DNA of 64,000 nucleotides, taken from contig NZ_CP088294.1 of the NCBI RefSeq assembly GCF_024666525.1, forward strand, positions 4,092,001 to 4,156,000, written 5' to 3'. The notes below the pieces were generated by a model. The model had not been told where the DNA came from. It did no database searches and saw only the letters and a program-made list of their open reading frames with translations. Origin of the DNA: Pseudomonas sp. J452 (GTDB lineage Bacteria > Pseudomonadota > Gammaproteobacteria > Pseudomonadales > Pseudomonadaceae). A program made the translations under genes and the position numbers. Below are positions 48,370 through 56,315 of the stretch, in pieces; positions within the stretch are counted from its first letter, which is position 1; every line of letters starts with the position of its first letter.

Positions 48370-48516
48370 CACCCTGCTTGAAGTTTTTTTCTTGGAGGTG
48401 GTTTTAGCGAGCTTTTCCCCGCCCCGCCATCAGGCACGCAGTCGCTGCAGACGGGCGCTATAAGCCCGCCCATTTTTAGTGCAAAGACTGCTGGCAATGC
48501 CTCCTGACGGTGATCT

Positions 48517-49041
48517 TCAGGCGCCACTGCGCAGCAACAGCCGACTGCTCACCAGCTCCTTGTCGGCCCGCTCCAGGCCGGCCTCGTCGACCCGCACGCC
48601 CTGCTCTTCCAGGCTCACCAGCCAGCGCAGCAAACGACTGAATTCGGCAGGCTGCAGGCTGACCTGCACGGCACCGTCGCCCTGGCTGTCCAGGCGCTCG
48701 ACATTCAGGCCATGGCTGCTGGCGCTGGCGGTGACCAGGCCCTGCAGCTGCGCCGGATCGACGCTGACCTGCGGTTTGCCGCTCTGCGCACGCAGCTGCG
48801 GCGCATGCTCCTGCAGGTACTGGTGCAAGGCACGCTGCTGCTGCAGGTAGGCACGCGCCTGCACCACCTGCTGCGCCGCCGGGCGCCAGAGCGCCAGGTA
48901 GAGCAATGCCAGCAGCAGAAACAGGCCGAGCAGGCCCAGGGCCAGGCGATCACGCGACGGCAGGCCGCGCCAGTACGGCAGCAGGCCAAGCTGCTCCAGA
49001 CGTGTCCGCAGTGGCTCAGTCAGTCGATTGAAACGGCTCAT
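48517..49041 (-). CDS. xcpZ: Type II secretion protein M (XcpZ/GspM)
   Basis: 174 aa. One transmembrane helix (LALGLLGLFLLLALLYLALW) separates a short cytoplasmic tail from the periplasmic ferredoxin-like domain. GspM binds GspL and GspC in the inner-membrane platform. Last gene of the minus-strand xcp operon; its start overlaps the xcpY stop by 4 bases. Confidence 0.93.
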   Translation of the reverse strand: MSRFNRLTEPLRTRLEQLGLLPYWRGLPSRDRLALGLLGLFLLLALLYLALWRPAAQQVVQARAYLQQQRALHQYLQEHAPQLRAQSGKPQVSVDPAQLQGLVTASASSHGLNVERLDSQGDGAVQVSLQPAEFSRLLRWLVSLEEQGVRVDEAGLERADKELVSSRLLLRSGA

Positions 49042-50183
49042 CCATTACCCCCGATCACCAGGCGCGCACTGACGCCATTGTCCTCGCGACTGGCCGAGCC
49101 CATCTCGACCGCCAGTCCAGCCTGCTGCAGGCGCGTACGCAAACGCTCCAGCGCGGCGAAATCCTGGGCCTGCAGGTTCAACGCCAGGTCGCCACGCTGG
49201 GAATTGAAATCCAGCTGTTCGACGCGCACCTGTGCGCCCTCGGCGTTGATCGCCTGCGCCGCCTGATCGAGCAGGCCGAGCAACAGGTTCTGCCCACTGC
49301 CTTCGGCCTCGGCCAGGTGCTGATCGAACTGCGCACGCAGGTTGATCAGCTTGTTGTCATCCGGGAACAGCTCGCGGTACAGCGCCTCGCTGGCGCTGGC
49401 GTAGCCCTCGGCCTCGCGTTGCAACTGCCAGCCCTGCACCAGGTTGAAGCCCCACTGCAGCACCAGCCACAGGCCGAGCAGCGCCAGCAGCGGACGCCAG
49501 CGCCCCAGATCATTTGTCGCCTCGCGGCGGGCGAAGGCACCCTGAGCCAGGTTGCCGCCCGCTTTCTGCTGGGCCAGCCAGACATAGGGCTGAGTCAGCT
49601 CGTGGCACTCGTCGACCTGCGCCGGTACGGCCTGACCAACCGCCACATGTGCCACCCTTGGCGCCGGACAGAGTGCCTGCAGCTGCGGCCAATCCTGTGC
49701 CTGCAGGGCCAGGCGCGCCTCGCCGCTGCCGCCGAGCAGCCAACGTTCGCCCAGGCAGAGCAACTGACTGCCTTCACCACCGAGCAAGTCGGCATCCACC
49801 TCGATTCGCTGCGGCAGACAGGCACCGCAGAGCGCCAGCCAGGCGCCCAGCCAGTCGCGGCGCAGGGCATACACTCGCTGACGGCCATCGGCCAGGGTCT
49901 CGCCGACGCACAGATGGAACAGCTCGACATCCTCGGCCAGCAGCTCTTCCACGGCGAACGGCAGCGCCTTCTGCAGCCAGCGCGCCTTGGTGGTCGGCAA
50001 CTGCACGACACACACGGTCACCGCCTCCACCGGCAGGATCAGGCGCCAGGCCTGGTCCGCCGCCGGTACGGCTTTGGCAAACGGCAACTGCTCGACCGCA
50101 CCACTCTGCACGCGCCGCACCTGCAGCTCGGGGTCGACGGCAGAACAGGCCGTCGGCGGCAGAAACACACAAAGCGCACTCAT
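49038..50183 (-). CDS. xcpY: Type II secretion protein L (XcpY/GspL)
   Basis: 381 aa. An actin-like cytoplasmic domain (about 1-225) is followed by one transmembrane helix (about 230-248, WRPLLALLGLWLVLQWGF) and a periplasmic ferredoxin-like domain. It recruits the GspE ATPase to the membrane. Overlaps xcpX and xcpZ by 4 bases each. Confidence 0.94.
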   Translation of the reverse strand: MSALCVFLPPTACSAVDPELQVRRVQSGAVEQLPFAKAVPAADQAWRLILPVEAVTVCVVQLPTTKARWLQKALPFAVEELLAEDVELFHLCVGETLADGRQRVYALRRDWLGAWLALCGACLPQRIEVDADLLGGEGSQLLCLGERWLLGGSGEARLALQAQDWPQLQALCPAPRVAHVAVGQAVPAQVDECHELTQPYVWLAQQKAGGNLAQGAFARREATNDLGRWRPLLALLGLWLVLQWGFNLVQGWQLQREAEGYASASEALYRELFPDDNKLINLRAQFDQHLAEAEGSGQNLLLGLLDQAAQAINAEGAQVRVEQLDFNSQRGDLALNLQAQDFAALERLRTRLQQAGLAVEMGSASREDNGVSARLVIGGNG

Positions 50184-51163
50184 TGCTTGGACTCCTTGGT
50201 GAGCTCAGGCGGCGCAATGCCGCTCTGCCCCAGATCACGCGCCAGCACACGCACGCGCCCATCATTGCCACGTTGCAGATAACTGACCAGCACCTGGCGG
50301 CGCTCGCCCAGGCTCGCCTCGCTGATCACCTGAAAATACTGACTGCCGATATCCAAACCCGCTGTCCCCGCTGTCCCCGCTGTATCCGCCGGCACGCCAA
50401 GCTGCTGGGCAAAACCGGCGAGGTCACGATAGCCACCGCGTTTCTGCATGGCCACCACCCCATCCAGCGCCGACGCTGAAATATTCTCGCCCAGGCTGGC
50501 CAGCACCTGGGCGCTGGCGGTATTCACATTCAGCTTGGCCTCGACCGGCAAGGCGCAGACGAAAGGCAGCAGACGCCGGTACTCGGCCTCCTTCATACCC
50601 AGCAGCAGGCGCAGCTCGGACACCTCGCGAATCAGCCCCGGCCCGGTGCGATAGGGCGGTTGCAGCAGCAGGTACTGGGCATCCTCGGCGCCATTGCCGC
50701 CTAGGTTTTCCTGGTCCTGATCCAGCCAGTCCTGCAGGCGCTCGGCATATTCGACCGGCATCTGCAGCTGCAGCAGCAGGCGACGCAAACGCTGCAGGGC
50801 AATGTCGGCGGTGGTACTGCCGTTGGCCAGGCTATTGAGATTGAAGCGCCCGGACAGGTCGACGATGCGCAGGCGCAGCTCGCCGCCTTCATCCAGGGGA
50901 AAACTCAGTTTCGGGTTGGCCCAGGGCTCGCCCAGATGATCCAGCGGCTGGCGCGGATCGCCCTCGCGCAGGTCGCGCTGCAGGATCGCCTTGGCCAGCA
51001 GCTCGCCGCCCTCGGCGTAGTACTGCGCCTGGCGCACCAGCAACTGGTTGCCGGTGCTGCGGATGGCCAGCTGCTGGCGCAGTACCAGGCCGGTGCAGAC
51101 CACGCTGACCAGGGCCACCACCAGCAGCACGGTGATCAGTGCCACCCCACGCTGGCGACTCAT
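50180..51163 (-). CDS. xcpX: Type II secretion minor pseudopilin K (XcpX/GspK)
   Basis: 327 aa. Prepilin leader MSRQRG followed by hydrophobic VALITVLLVVALVSVV, and no glutamate at +5, as usual for GspK at the pseudopilus tip. A large globular domain follows. A 9-bp unit (cccgctgtc) is repeated three times at 50358-50384, giving the in-frame TAGTAGTAG segment. Overlaps neighbouring xcp genes. Confidence 0.94.
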   Translation of the reverse strand: MSRQRGVALITVLLVVALVSVVCTGLVLRQQLAIRSTGNQLLVRQAQYYAEGGELLAKAILQRDLREGDPRQPLDHLGEPWANPKLSFPLDEGGELRLRIVDLSGRFNLNSLANGSTTADIALQRLRRLLLQLQMPVEYAERLQDWLDQDQENLGGNGAEDAQYLLLQPPYRTGPGLIREVSELRLLLGMKEAEYRRLLPFVCALPVEAKLNVNTASAQVLASLGENISASALDGVVAMQKRGGYRDLAGFAQQLGVPADTAGTAGTAGLDIGSQYFQVISEASLGERRQVLVSYLQRGNDGRVRVLARDLGQSGIAPPELTKESKQ

Positions 51164-51858
51164 GCTGACGGCTCCGGCGCGGGCTCTTCAGGCAGCAACT
51201 CGCCGCCGTCACCGCCGTCGCCACCGGGCACGCCCTGTTGCCCCTGTTCGGCGGTTTCCGGCAGACGCCAGAGGCGGCGCAGCTCGCCGTAATGACGCTG
51301 TTCGATAACCAGTTCGACAGCCTTGGGCAACAAGGTCAGTGACTCATCGCTGCTGCTATTGGCGGGCGGCCAGTTCTGCAACCAGCGCCCCTCATCATCG
51401 AGAAAGCGCAGTTCGAAACGCTGCACCCCGCCAAGCGCCTGCTGCACCCGCGGCTGGCTGTCCTGCGCCTGATCCAGCACCGCCCAGTAACTGCGCTGCC
51501 ATTGCTCGCCCTGCAGCTGCCAGCGCACCCGCTGCAAGGTGGCGCGATTCAGGCCCAGCGGATTGCGCCAGCCATTGCGGGTGAACTCCAGGTTGCTGGC
51601 CGTGCCGCTGTCACCGAGCATGCTCGGCTGCACGTCGCCCAGCGGATCGCGCACCGGCCGCCGCCACACCTGCAGCAGGTCGCGCTCGAAAGCCGCCATG
51701 GCGCGGGTCAGTTCGCGCAGGCGCTGCTCCTGGGCACGCTGGCTGCGGTCGGCCTGCATCACGCTGTCGAACATGCGGTAGGTGGCCAGGCCGAGCAGCG
51801 CAAAAATGGCGATGGCGATCAGCAGTTCGAGCAGGGTGAAGCCGCCACTGCGCCTCAT
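51160..51858 (-). CDS. xcpW: Type II secretion minor pseudopilin J (XcpW/GspJ)
   Basis: 232 aa. Prepilin leader MRRSGG then FTLLELLIAIAIF, with the conserved glutamate at +5. ATG 51858 overlaps the xcpV stop (ATGA); earlier in-frame starts would read through xcpV and lack the leader. It has a Gly/Glu/Pro-rich C-terminal tail (GVPGGDGGDGGELLPEE). Confidence 0.93.
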   Translation of the reverse strand: MRRSGGFTLLELLIAIAIFALLGLATYRMFDSVMQADRSQRAQEQRLRELTRAMAAFERDLLQVWRRPVRDPLGDVQPSMLGDSGTASNLEFTRNGWRNPLGLNRATLQRVRWQLQGEQWQRSYWAVLDQAQDSQPRVQQALGGVQRFELRFLDDEGRWLQNWPPANSSSDESLTLLPKAVELVIEQRHYGELRRLWRLPETAEQGQQGVPGGDGGDGGELLPEEPAPEPSA

Positions 51859-52244
51859 GGCTCGCTCCCGAGGAAGCCGCTGAGGGTCACCAGCGCCTGC
51901 TCCTCGACCTTGCCGCGCAAGCCACTCTCGGGGCGCAAGGCCACCCAGATGGTGACGCGGCGCATGCCCGGATCGCTGGTCGCCTGCACCTGGCTCTGCC
52001 ACAGCCAGCGCCGCCCGGCGTAGGTTTCTTCGCCCTTCTCGCTGCCGTCGTCCGGCGGCGTCTCGGCCAGTTGCAGCTCCTGCAGGCGGTTGTCCGCCAG
52101 CCACAGGGCGAAGGTCTTGTCTTCCAGGCGCGCGGCGGTCTGCAATGAACGCGCAGTGGCGGTCAGCACGCTGGCGGCGACCAGGGCGAAGATGCCCAGG
52201 GCCACCAGCACTTCCAGCAGGGTAAAACCGCGCGCGCGCTTCAT
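51855..52244 (-). CDS. xcpV: Type II secretion minor pseudopilin I (XcpV/GspI)
   Basis: 129 aa. Leader MKRARG, then FTLLEVLVALGIFALVAASV with Glu at +5. GspI nucleates the tip complex with GspJ and GspK. Overlaps xcpU and xcpW by 4 bases. Confidence 0.94.
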   Translation of the reverse strand: MKRARGFTLLEVLVALGIFALVAASVLTATARSLQTAARLEDKTFALWLADNRLQELQLAETPPDDGSEKGEETYAGRRWLWQSQVQATSDPGMRRVTIWVALRPESGLRGKVEEQALVTLSGFLGSEP

Positions 52245-52777
52245 GGCGCCTTACCCGACGACTTTTCCGCCTCGATCAGCGGCTCGCTGAAGCCGTCGCT
52301 GGAAATCAGCAGCGCCGGCCCACCGCGCTCGTTCCCGGACAGGCGCAGGCGGAACGGGCTGAGCTCGCCGCTGGAGAGGATCAGCAATTGCGGCACCGGC
52401 ATCTTCGCCGCGCCCTTGCCGGTAGGGCTGGGCAGGGTCAGGGCCTGTTCGTCCAGCTCGATGCTCAGCTCCACCCAGTCGGGCAGGCCGTGCACCCTGG
52501 CGTCGTCTTCCAGCGCCTGCCACTGACCACGCTGCGGCTCGTAACGCAGCACCTGGTAGGACTGGCGCTCGAAGCGCACACCGTATTCGCGGTTATCCAG
52601 CACGGCTTCGTCGAGCAACACGCGCAGCAGGCCGGCCAGGCGCTCGGCCTCGTCGTTCAGCTGGCGCGCCGGGCTGGCGGCCATGCCGCTGCCAAGCACG
52701 GCCATGCCGGTCAGGGCGCCGAGTATCACCAGCACCACCAGCAGCTCGACCAGGGTGAAGCCGTGCGCCCGGCGCAT
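52241..52777 (-). CDS. xcpU: Type II secretion minor pseudopilin H (XcpU/GspH)
   Basis: 178 aa. Leader MRRAHG, then FTLVELLVVLVILGALTGM with Glu at +5, and the GspH globular domain. Begins 6 nt after xcpT. Confidence 0.93.
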   Translation of the reverse strand: MRRAHGFTLVELLVVLVILGALTGMAVLGSGMAASPARQLNDEAERLAGLLRVLLDEAVLDNREYGVRFERQSYQVLRYEPQRGQWQALEDDARVHGLPDWVELSIELDEQALTLPSPTGKGAAKMPVPQLLILSSGELSPFRLRLSGNERGGPALLISSDGFSEPLIEAEKSSGKAP

Positions 52778-52783
52778 GGACGA

Positions 52784-53215
52784 TCAGAGTTCCCAGTTGC
52801 CAATATCGGCGTCGCCGCCCTCGCCGCCTTCCTGGCCGTCGGCGCCCAGGGAGTAGAGGTCGATCTTGCCGTGGGTGCCCGGCGCCAAATACAGGTAGGT
52901 GTTGCCCCACGGGTCGACCGGCAGCTTCTTCAGGTAGCCCTCGGCGTTCCAGTTCTTCGCCGGCGGGTTGCCGGTGGGTTTCTTCACCAGTGCCTCGAGG
53001 CCCTGCTGGGTGCTCGGGTAGTTCTGGTTGTCCAGCTTGTACATGTCCAGCGCGGCGCCGATGGCACGGATATCGTTCTGCGCCACGGTGACCTTGGCCT
53101 GGTCCGGCCGACCCATCACCTGCGGCACCACCAGCGCGGCGAGGATGCCGAGGATCACCACCACCACCATGATCTCGATCAGGGTGAAGCCACCTTGTTT
53201 GCCCAGCTTGTTCAT
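52784..53215 (-). CDS. xcpT: Type II secretion major pseudopilin G (XcpT/GspG)
   Basis: 143 aa. Leader MNKLGKQGG, then FTLIEIMVVVVILGILAAL with Glu at +5, followed by the calcium-binding C-terminal region (YLKKLPVDPWGNTYLYLAPG). ATG 53215 is preferred; the only earlier in-frame start is TTG 53224, overlapping the xcpS stop. The tail GADGQEGGEGGDADIGNWEL is normal for the family. Confidence 0.96.
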   Translation of the reverse strand: MNKLGKQGGFTLIEIMVVVVILGILAALVVPQVMGRPDQAKVTVAQNDIRAIGAALDMYKLDNQNYPSTQQGLEALVKKPTGNPPAKNWNAEGYLKKLPVDPWGNTYLYLAPGTHGKIDLYSLGADGQEGGEGGDADIGNWEL

Positions 53216-53220
53216 CGTTT

Positions 53221-54435
53221 TCAACCCACCAGTTGGTTCAAAGACAGAATCGGCAGGAGGATGGCCAGCACGATCACCAGCACCACCGCCCCCATAAAGA
53301 CCAGCATGAACGGCTCGAACAACCCGACCAGCAGGCCGATGGTGGCCGCCAGGTCGTTTTCCTGATTGCGCGCGGTGCGCGCCAGCATCTGGTCCAGCTC
53401 GCCGGAGCGTTCGCCGCTGGCGATCATGTGCAGCATCATCGGCGGAAACTGCCGGCTGGCCTCCAGCGCCCGCGACAGGCTGCCGCCCTCGCGCACGCGC
53501 TGGGTGGCCTGGATCACGTCATGACGGATCACCCGGTTGACCACCACTTCGCTGCCAATCGCCAGCGCCTCGACCAGCGGCACACCGCTGCGTACCAGGA
53601 TCGCCAGGGTCGAGGCGAAGCGCGCGGTCTCGGTGGCGCGGATCAGCCCGCCGACCAGCGGCACGCGCAGGACGAAGCCGTGCCAGCGCTGACGCATGCC
53701 CTCCTCGCGCACCGCGCGGCGAAAGCCCAGCACGCCGAGCACGATCAGGATCAGCGCCAGCCAGCCCCAGCCCTTGACCAGCTCGCTGACCAGGATCAGG
53801 CCACGGGTCAGCGCCGGCAGGGTCTGCCCGGAGTCGATGAACACCCGCACCACATCCGGCACTACGTAGCCGAGCAGGAAGCCGACGATGATCAGCGAGG
53901 TGATCATCAGGATCAGTGGATAGAGCAGCGCCAGCTGTACCTTCTGCCGCGACTGCTGGCGTTGCTCGGTGTAGTCGGCCAGCTGTTCCAGCACCGGACC
54001 CAGGTGCCCGGCATGCTCACCGGCGGCCACGGTGGCGCGGTACAGCTCGGGAAACGCCGCCGGAAACGCCGCCAGGCTGGCAGCCAGACCGTGGCCTTCG
54101 AGCACGCGGGCGCGCACGGCCAGCAGCATCGACTGGATCCGCGGCTGGCGCGACTGCGCGGCGGCGGCGCGCAAGGCTTCCTCGATCGGCAGCGCGGCGC
54201 TGATCAGGGTCGCCAGCTGGCGGGTGACCAGGGCCAGGTCGCGCGCGGCCAGGCCACGACGCAGGCTGAAGCCACTGCCCTGCGGCGCCTCGCGGCTGCG
54301 CATGGCTTCTACCTGCAGCGGTGCCAGTTGCTTCTCGCGCAGCAGCTGGCGCACCTGGCGGGCGCTATCGGCTTCCAGTACGCCTTTCTGCTGGCGGCCC
54401 TTGGCGTCGAGGGCGATGTATTCGAAGGCGGCCAT
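53221..54435 (-). CDS. xcpS: Type II secretion inner-membrane platform protein F (XcpS/GspF)
   Basis: 404 aa. Two GspF domains, each with TxQLATLI/FASTLAIL-type cores (VTRQLATLISAALPIEEAL and FASTLAILVRSGVPLVEAL), and three transmembrane helices. It couples the GspE ATPase to pseudopilus assembly. Follows xcpR by 16 nt. Confidence 0.96.
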   Translation of the reverse strand: MAAFEYIALDAKGRQQKGVLEADSARQVRQLLREKQLAPLQVEAMRSREAPQGSGFSLRRGLAARDLALVTRQLATLISAALPIEEALRAAAAQSRQPRIQSMLLAVRARVLEGHGLAASLAAFPAAFPELYRATVAAGEHAGHLGPVLEQLADYTEQRQQSRQKVQLALLYPLILMITSLIIVGFLLGYVVPDVVRVFIDSGQTLPALTRGLILVSELVKGWGWLALILIVLGVLGFRRAVREEGMRQRWHGFVLRVPLVGGLIRATETARFASTLAILVRSGVPLVEALAIGSEVVVNRVIRHDVIQATQRVREGGSLSRALEASRQFPPMMLHMIASGERSGELDQMLARTARNQENDLAATIGLLVGLFEPFMLVFMGAVVLVIVLAILLPILSLNQLVG

Positions 54436-54451
54436 CAGTCTGTCCTAGCCA

Positions 54452-55963
54452 TCAGTCTTCTCGGGTGACGCGCAGCACTTCTTCCAGGGTGGTCACCCCT
54501 TCCAGCACCTTGCGCCGGCCATCTTCGCGGATGCCGGGGCCGAGGCTGCGCGCGTGGCGGGTCAGTTCCTGTTCGCCGGCGCCGTTGTGCACCAGGGTGC
54601 GCATCTGCTCGTCGAAGATCACCAGTTCATAGATACCGGTACGCCCGCGGTAGCCCTGTTGATGGCATTCGCTGCAACCCTGGGCGTGGTAGATGGTCGG
54701 TGCGGCCTGCGGCTCGAGGCCGAGCAGGCTGCATTCGGCCGCGTCGGCCGGACGCGCTTCGCGGCAGTGCGGGCAGAGCACGCGCACCAGGCGCTGGGCC
54801 AGCACGCCGAGCAGGGAGGAAGACAGCAGGAACGGCTCGACGCCCATATCGACCAGGCGGGTGACGGCGCCGACTGCGCTGTTGGTGTGCAGGGTCGAGA
54901 GCACCAGGTGACCGGTGAGCGAGGCCTGCACGGCGATGTCGGCGGTTTCCTGGTCGCGGATTTCGCCGACCATCACCACGTCCGGGTCCTGCCGGAGGAT
55001 GGCGCGCAGGCCGCGGGCGAAGGTCATGTCGACGCGCGGGTTGACCTGGGTCTGGCCGATGCCTTCGAGGTAGTACTCGATCGGGTCTTCGACGGTGAGG
55101 ATGTTGCGCGTGCGGTCATTCAGGGTGACCAGGCCGGCGTACAGCGTGGTGGTCTTGCCCGAGCCGGTGGGGCCGGTGACCAGCAGGATGCCGTGGGGCT
55201 TGCGCAGGTTTTCGTCGAGCAAGCGGCGGTCGCGCTCACTCATGCCCAGGTGGGTGAGCGACAGGCGCCCGGCCTGCTTGTCGAGCAGGCGCAGTACCAC
55301 CCGCTCGCCGTTGGCCGAGGGCAAGGTGGAGACGCGGATGTCGACTTCACGGCCGCCGACCTTGAGCGAGATACGCCCGTCCTGCGGCACGCGCTTCTCG
55401 GCGATATCCAGCCGCGCCATGACCTTGACCCGCGAGACCAGCAATGCCGCCAGCTCGCGGCGTGGCTCGATCACTTCGCGGAGGATGCCGTCGACGCGAA
55501 AGCGTACGACCAGGCGTTTTTCGAAGGTTTCCAGGTGGATGTCGGAGGCGCCGGCCTTGATCGCCTCACCGAGGATGGCGTTGATCAGGCGGATGATCGG
55601 CGCGTCGTCTTCCTGCTCCAGCAGGTCGCCGGATTCCGGAGTCATTTCCGCCAGGCTGGCCAGGTCCAGCTCGGCGCCGAGGCCTTCGGCCATCAGGCGC
55701 ACTTCCGAGGAGTCGCGCTGGTAGGCGGTGGTCAGTGCCTGTTCGAATTCGGCGGGGCTCAGCCAGTGCAGCGGCAGCACCTGGCGGGCAAAGCGCTGGG
55801 CTTCCTGCAGGGCGGCCAGGGTCGCGCCTTCGCGCAGACACAGGCTGACCTGGCCGGCGTCTTCGCGCAGCAGCACGCCGTGGCGTTTGGCAAAGGCGAA
55901 AGGCAGCGGGCGCAGGGGCACGACTGCCGGAGCCGCTAGTGCGGCGTGAATATCGCTGGACAT
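54452..55963 (-). CDS. xcpR: Type II secretion ATPase E (XcpR/GspE)
   Basis: 503 aa. Walker [11 protein letters not shown], Asp-box, Walker B region ([19 protein letters not shown]) and the tetracysteine zinc motif (CPHC ... CSEC) are all present. ATG 55963 ([12 protein letters not shown]) is chosen; a longer in-frame start at 56041 would begin inside the repeat element. First gene of the xcpR-Z operon. The element at 56002-56147 lies only 38 nt upstream and may have displaced or altered the native promoter. Confidence 0.96.
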   Translation of the reverse strand: MSSDIHAALAAPAVVPLRPLPFAFAKRHGVLLREDAGQVSLCLREGATLAALQEAQRFARQVLPLHWLSPAEFEQALTTAYQRDSSEVRLMAEGLGAELDLASLAEMTPESGDLLEQEDDAPIIRLINAILGEAIKAGASDIHLETFEKRLVVRFRVDGILREVIEPRRELAALLVSRVKVMARLDIAEKRVPQDGRISLKVGGREVDIRVSTLPSANGERVVLRLLDKQAGRLSLTHLGMSERDRRLLDENLRKPHGILLVTGPTGSGKTTTLYAGLVTLNDRTRNILTVEDPIEYYLEGIGQTQVNPRVDMTFARGLRAILRQDPDVVMVGEIRDQETADIAVQASLTGHLVLSTLHTNSAVGAVTRLVDMGVEPFLLSSSLLGVLAQRLVRVLCPHCREARPADAAECSLLGLEPQAAPTIYHAQGCSECHQQGYRGRTGIYELVIFDEQMRTLVHNGAGEQELTRHARSLGPGIREDGRRKVLEGVTTLEEVLRVTRED

Positions 55964-56001
55964 GCGCGGGCCCGTTCCTGAATGGCGAATTGCATCGGTT
56001 C

Positions 56002-56147
56002 TTAGAACCTGTTTGGGGTCTTTTGAGCTAGAGCCAGGCAAGGCGAAATTGGCCGAGGACGCGGAATTTACAAGGTGTAAATGAGCAGTCCGAGGCCAAT
56101 TTCAACGCAGCATGGCCGACGGTCAAGAGATCCGAGACAGGTTCTTA
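56002..56147. mobile_element. MITE-like element with imperfect terminal inverted repeats
   Basis: 146 bp, non-coding. The ends are ttagaacctgtt (56002-56013) and gacaggttctta (56136-56147), 10 of 12 pairing. The 74-bp core (56038-56111, containing tttac and tgtaaatgagca) aligns without gaps to that of the element at 17181-17328. I recall close copies in other Pseudomonas genomes. It is directly upstream of xcpR. Confidence 0.7.
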
Positions 56148-56256
56148 TTGTTATATGGCGCAATGGAGCGGCCAAGTTAACGGATTCAGTGGAAAAATAA
56201 AGGCCCGTGATTACGCTTTGTCGCGACAGTGCGGGCAATCACAGAACGGCACTGGA

Positions 56257-56286
56257 TAAAAAAGGCCCCGGCATAAGCCAGGGCCT
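56257..56286 (-). terminator. Terminator of the haem-dioxygenase gene
   Basis: 10-bp stem (aggccccggc with gccagggcct, one G-U pair), followed on the minus strand by a run of six T. Confidence 0.92.
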
Positions 56287-56315
56287 GATTTTGCTGGGTA
56301 GCTTACGCCACCGGT

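Noticed and set aside
48120..48407. 95-codon plus-strand frame across the tRNA genes
   Set aside because: It covers two perfect tRNA genes on the opposite strand.
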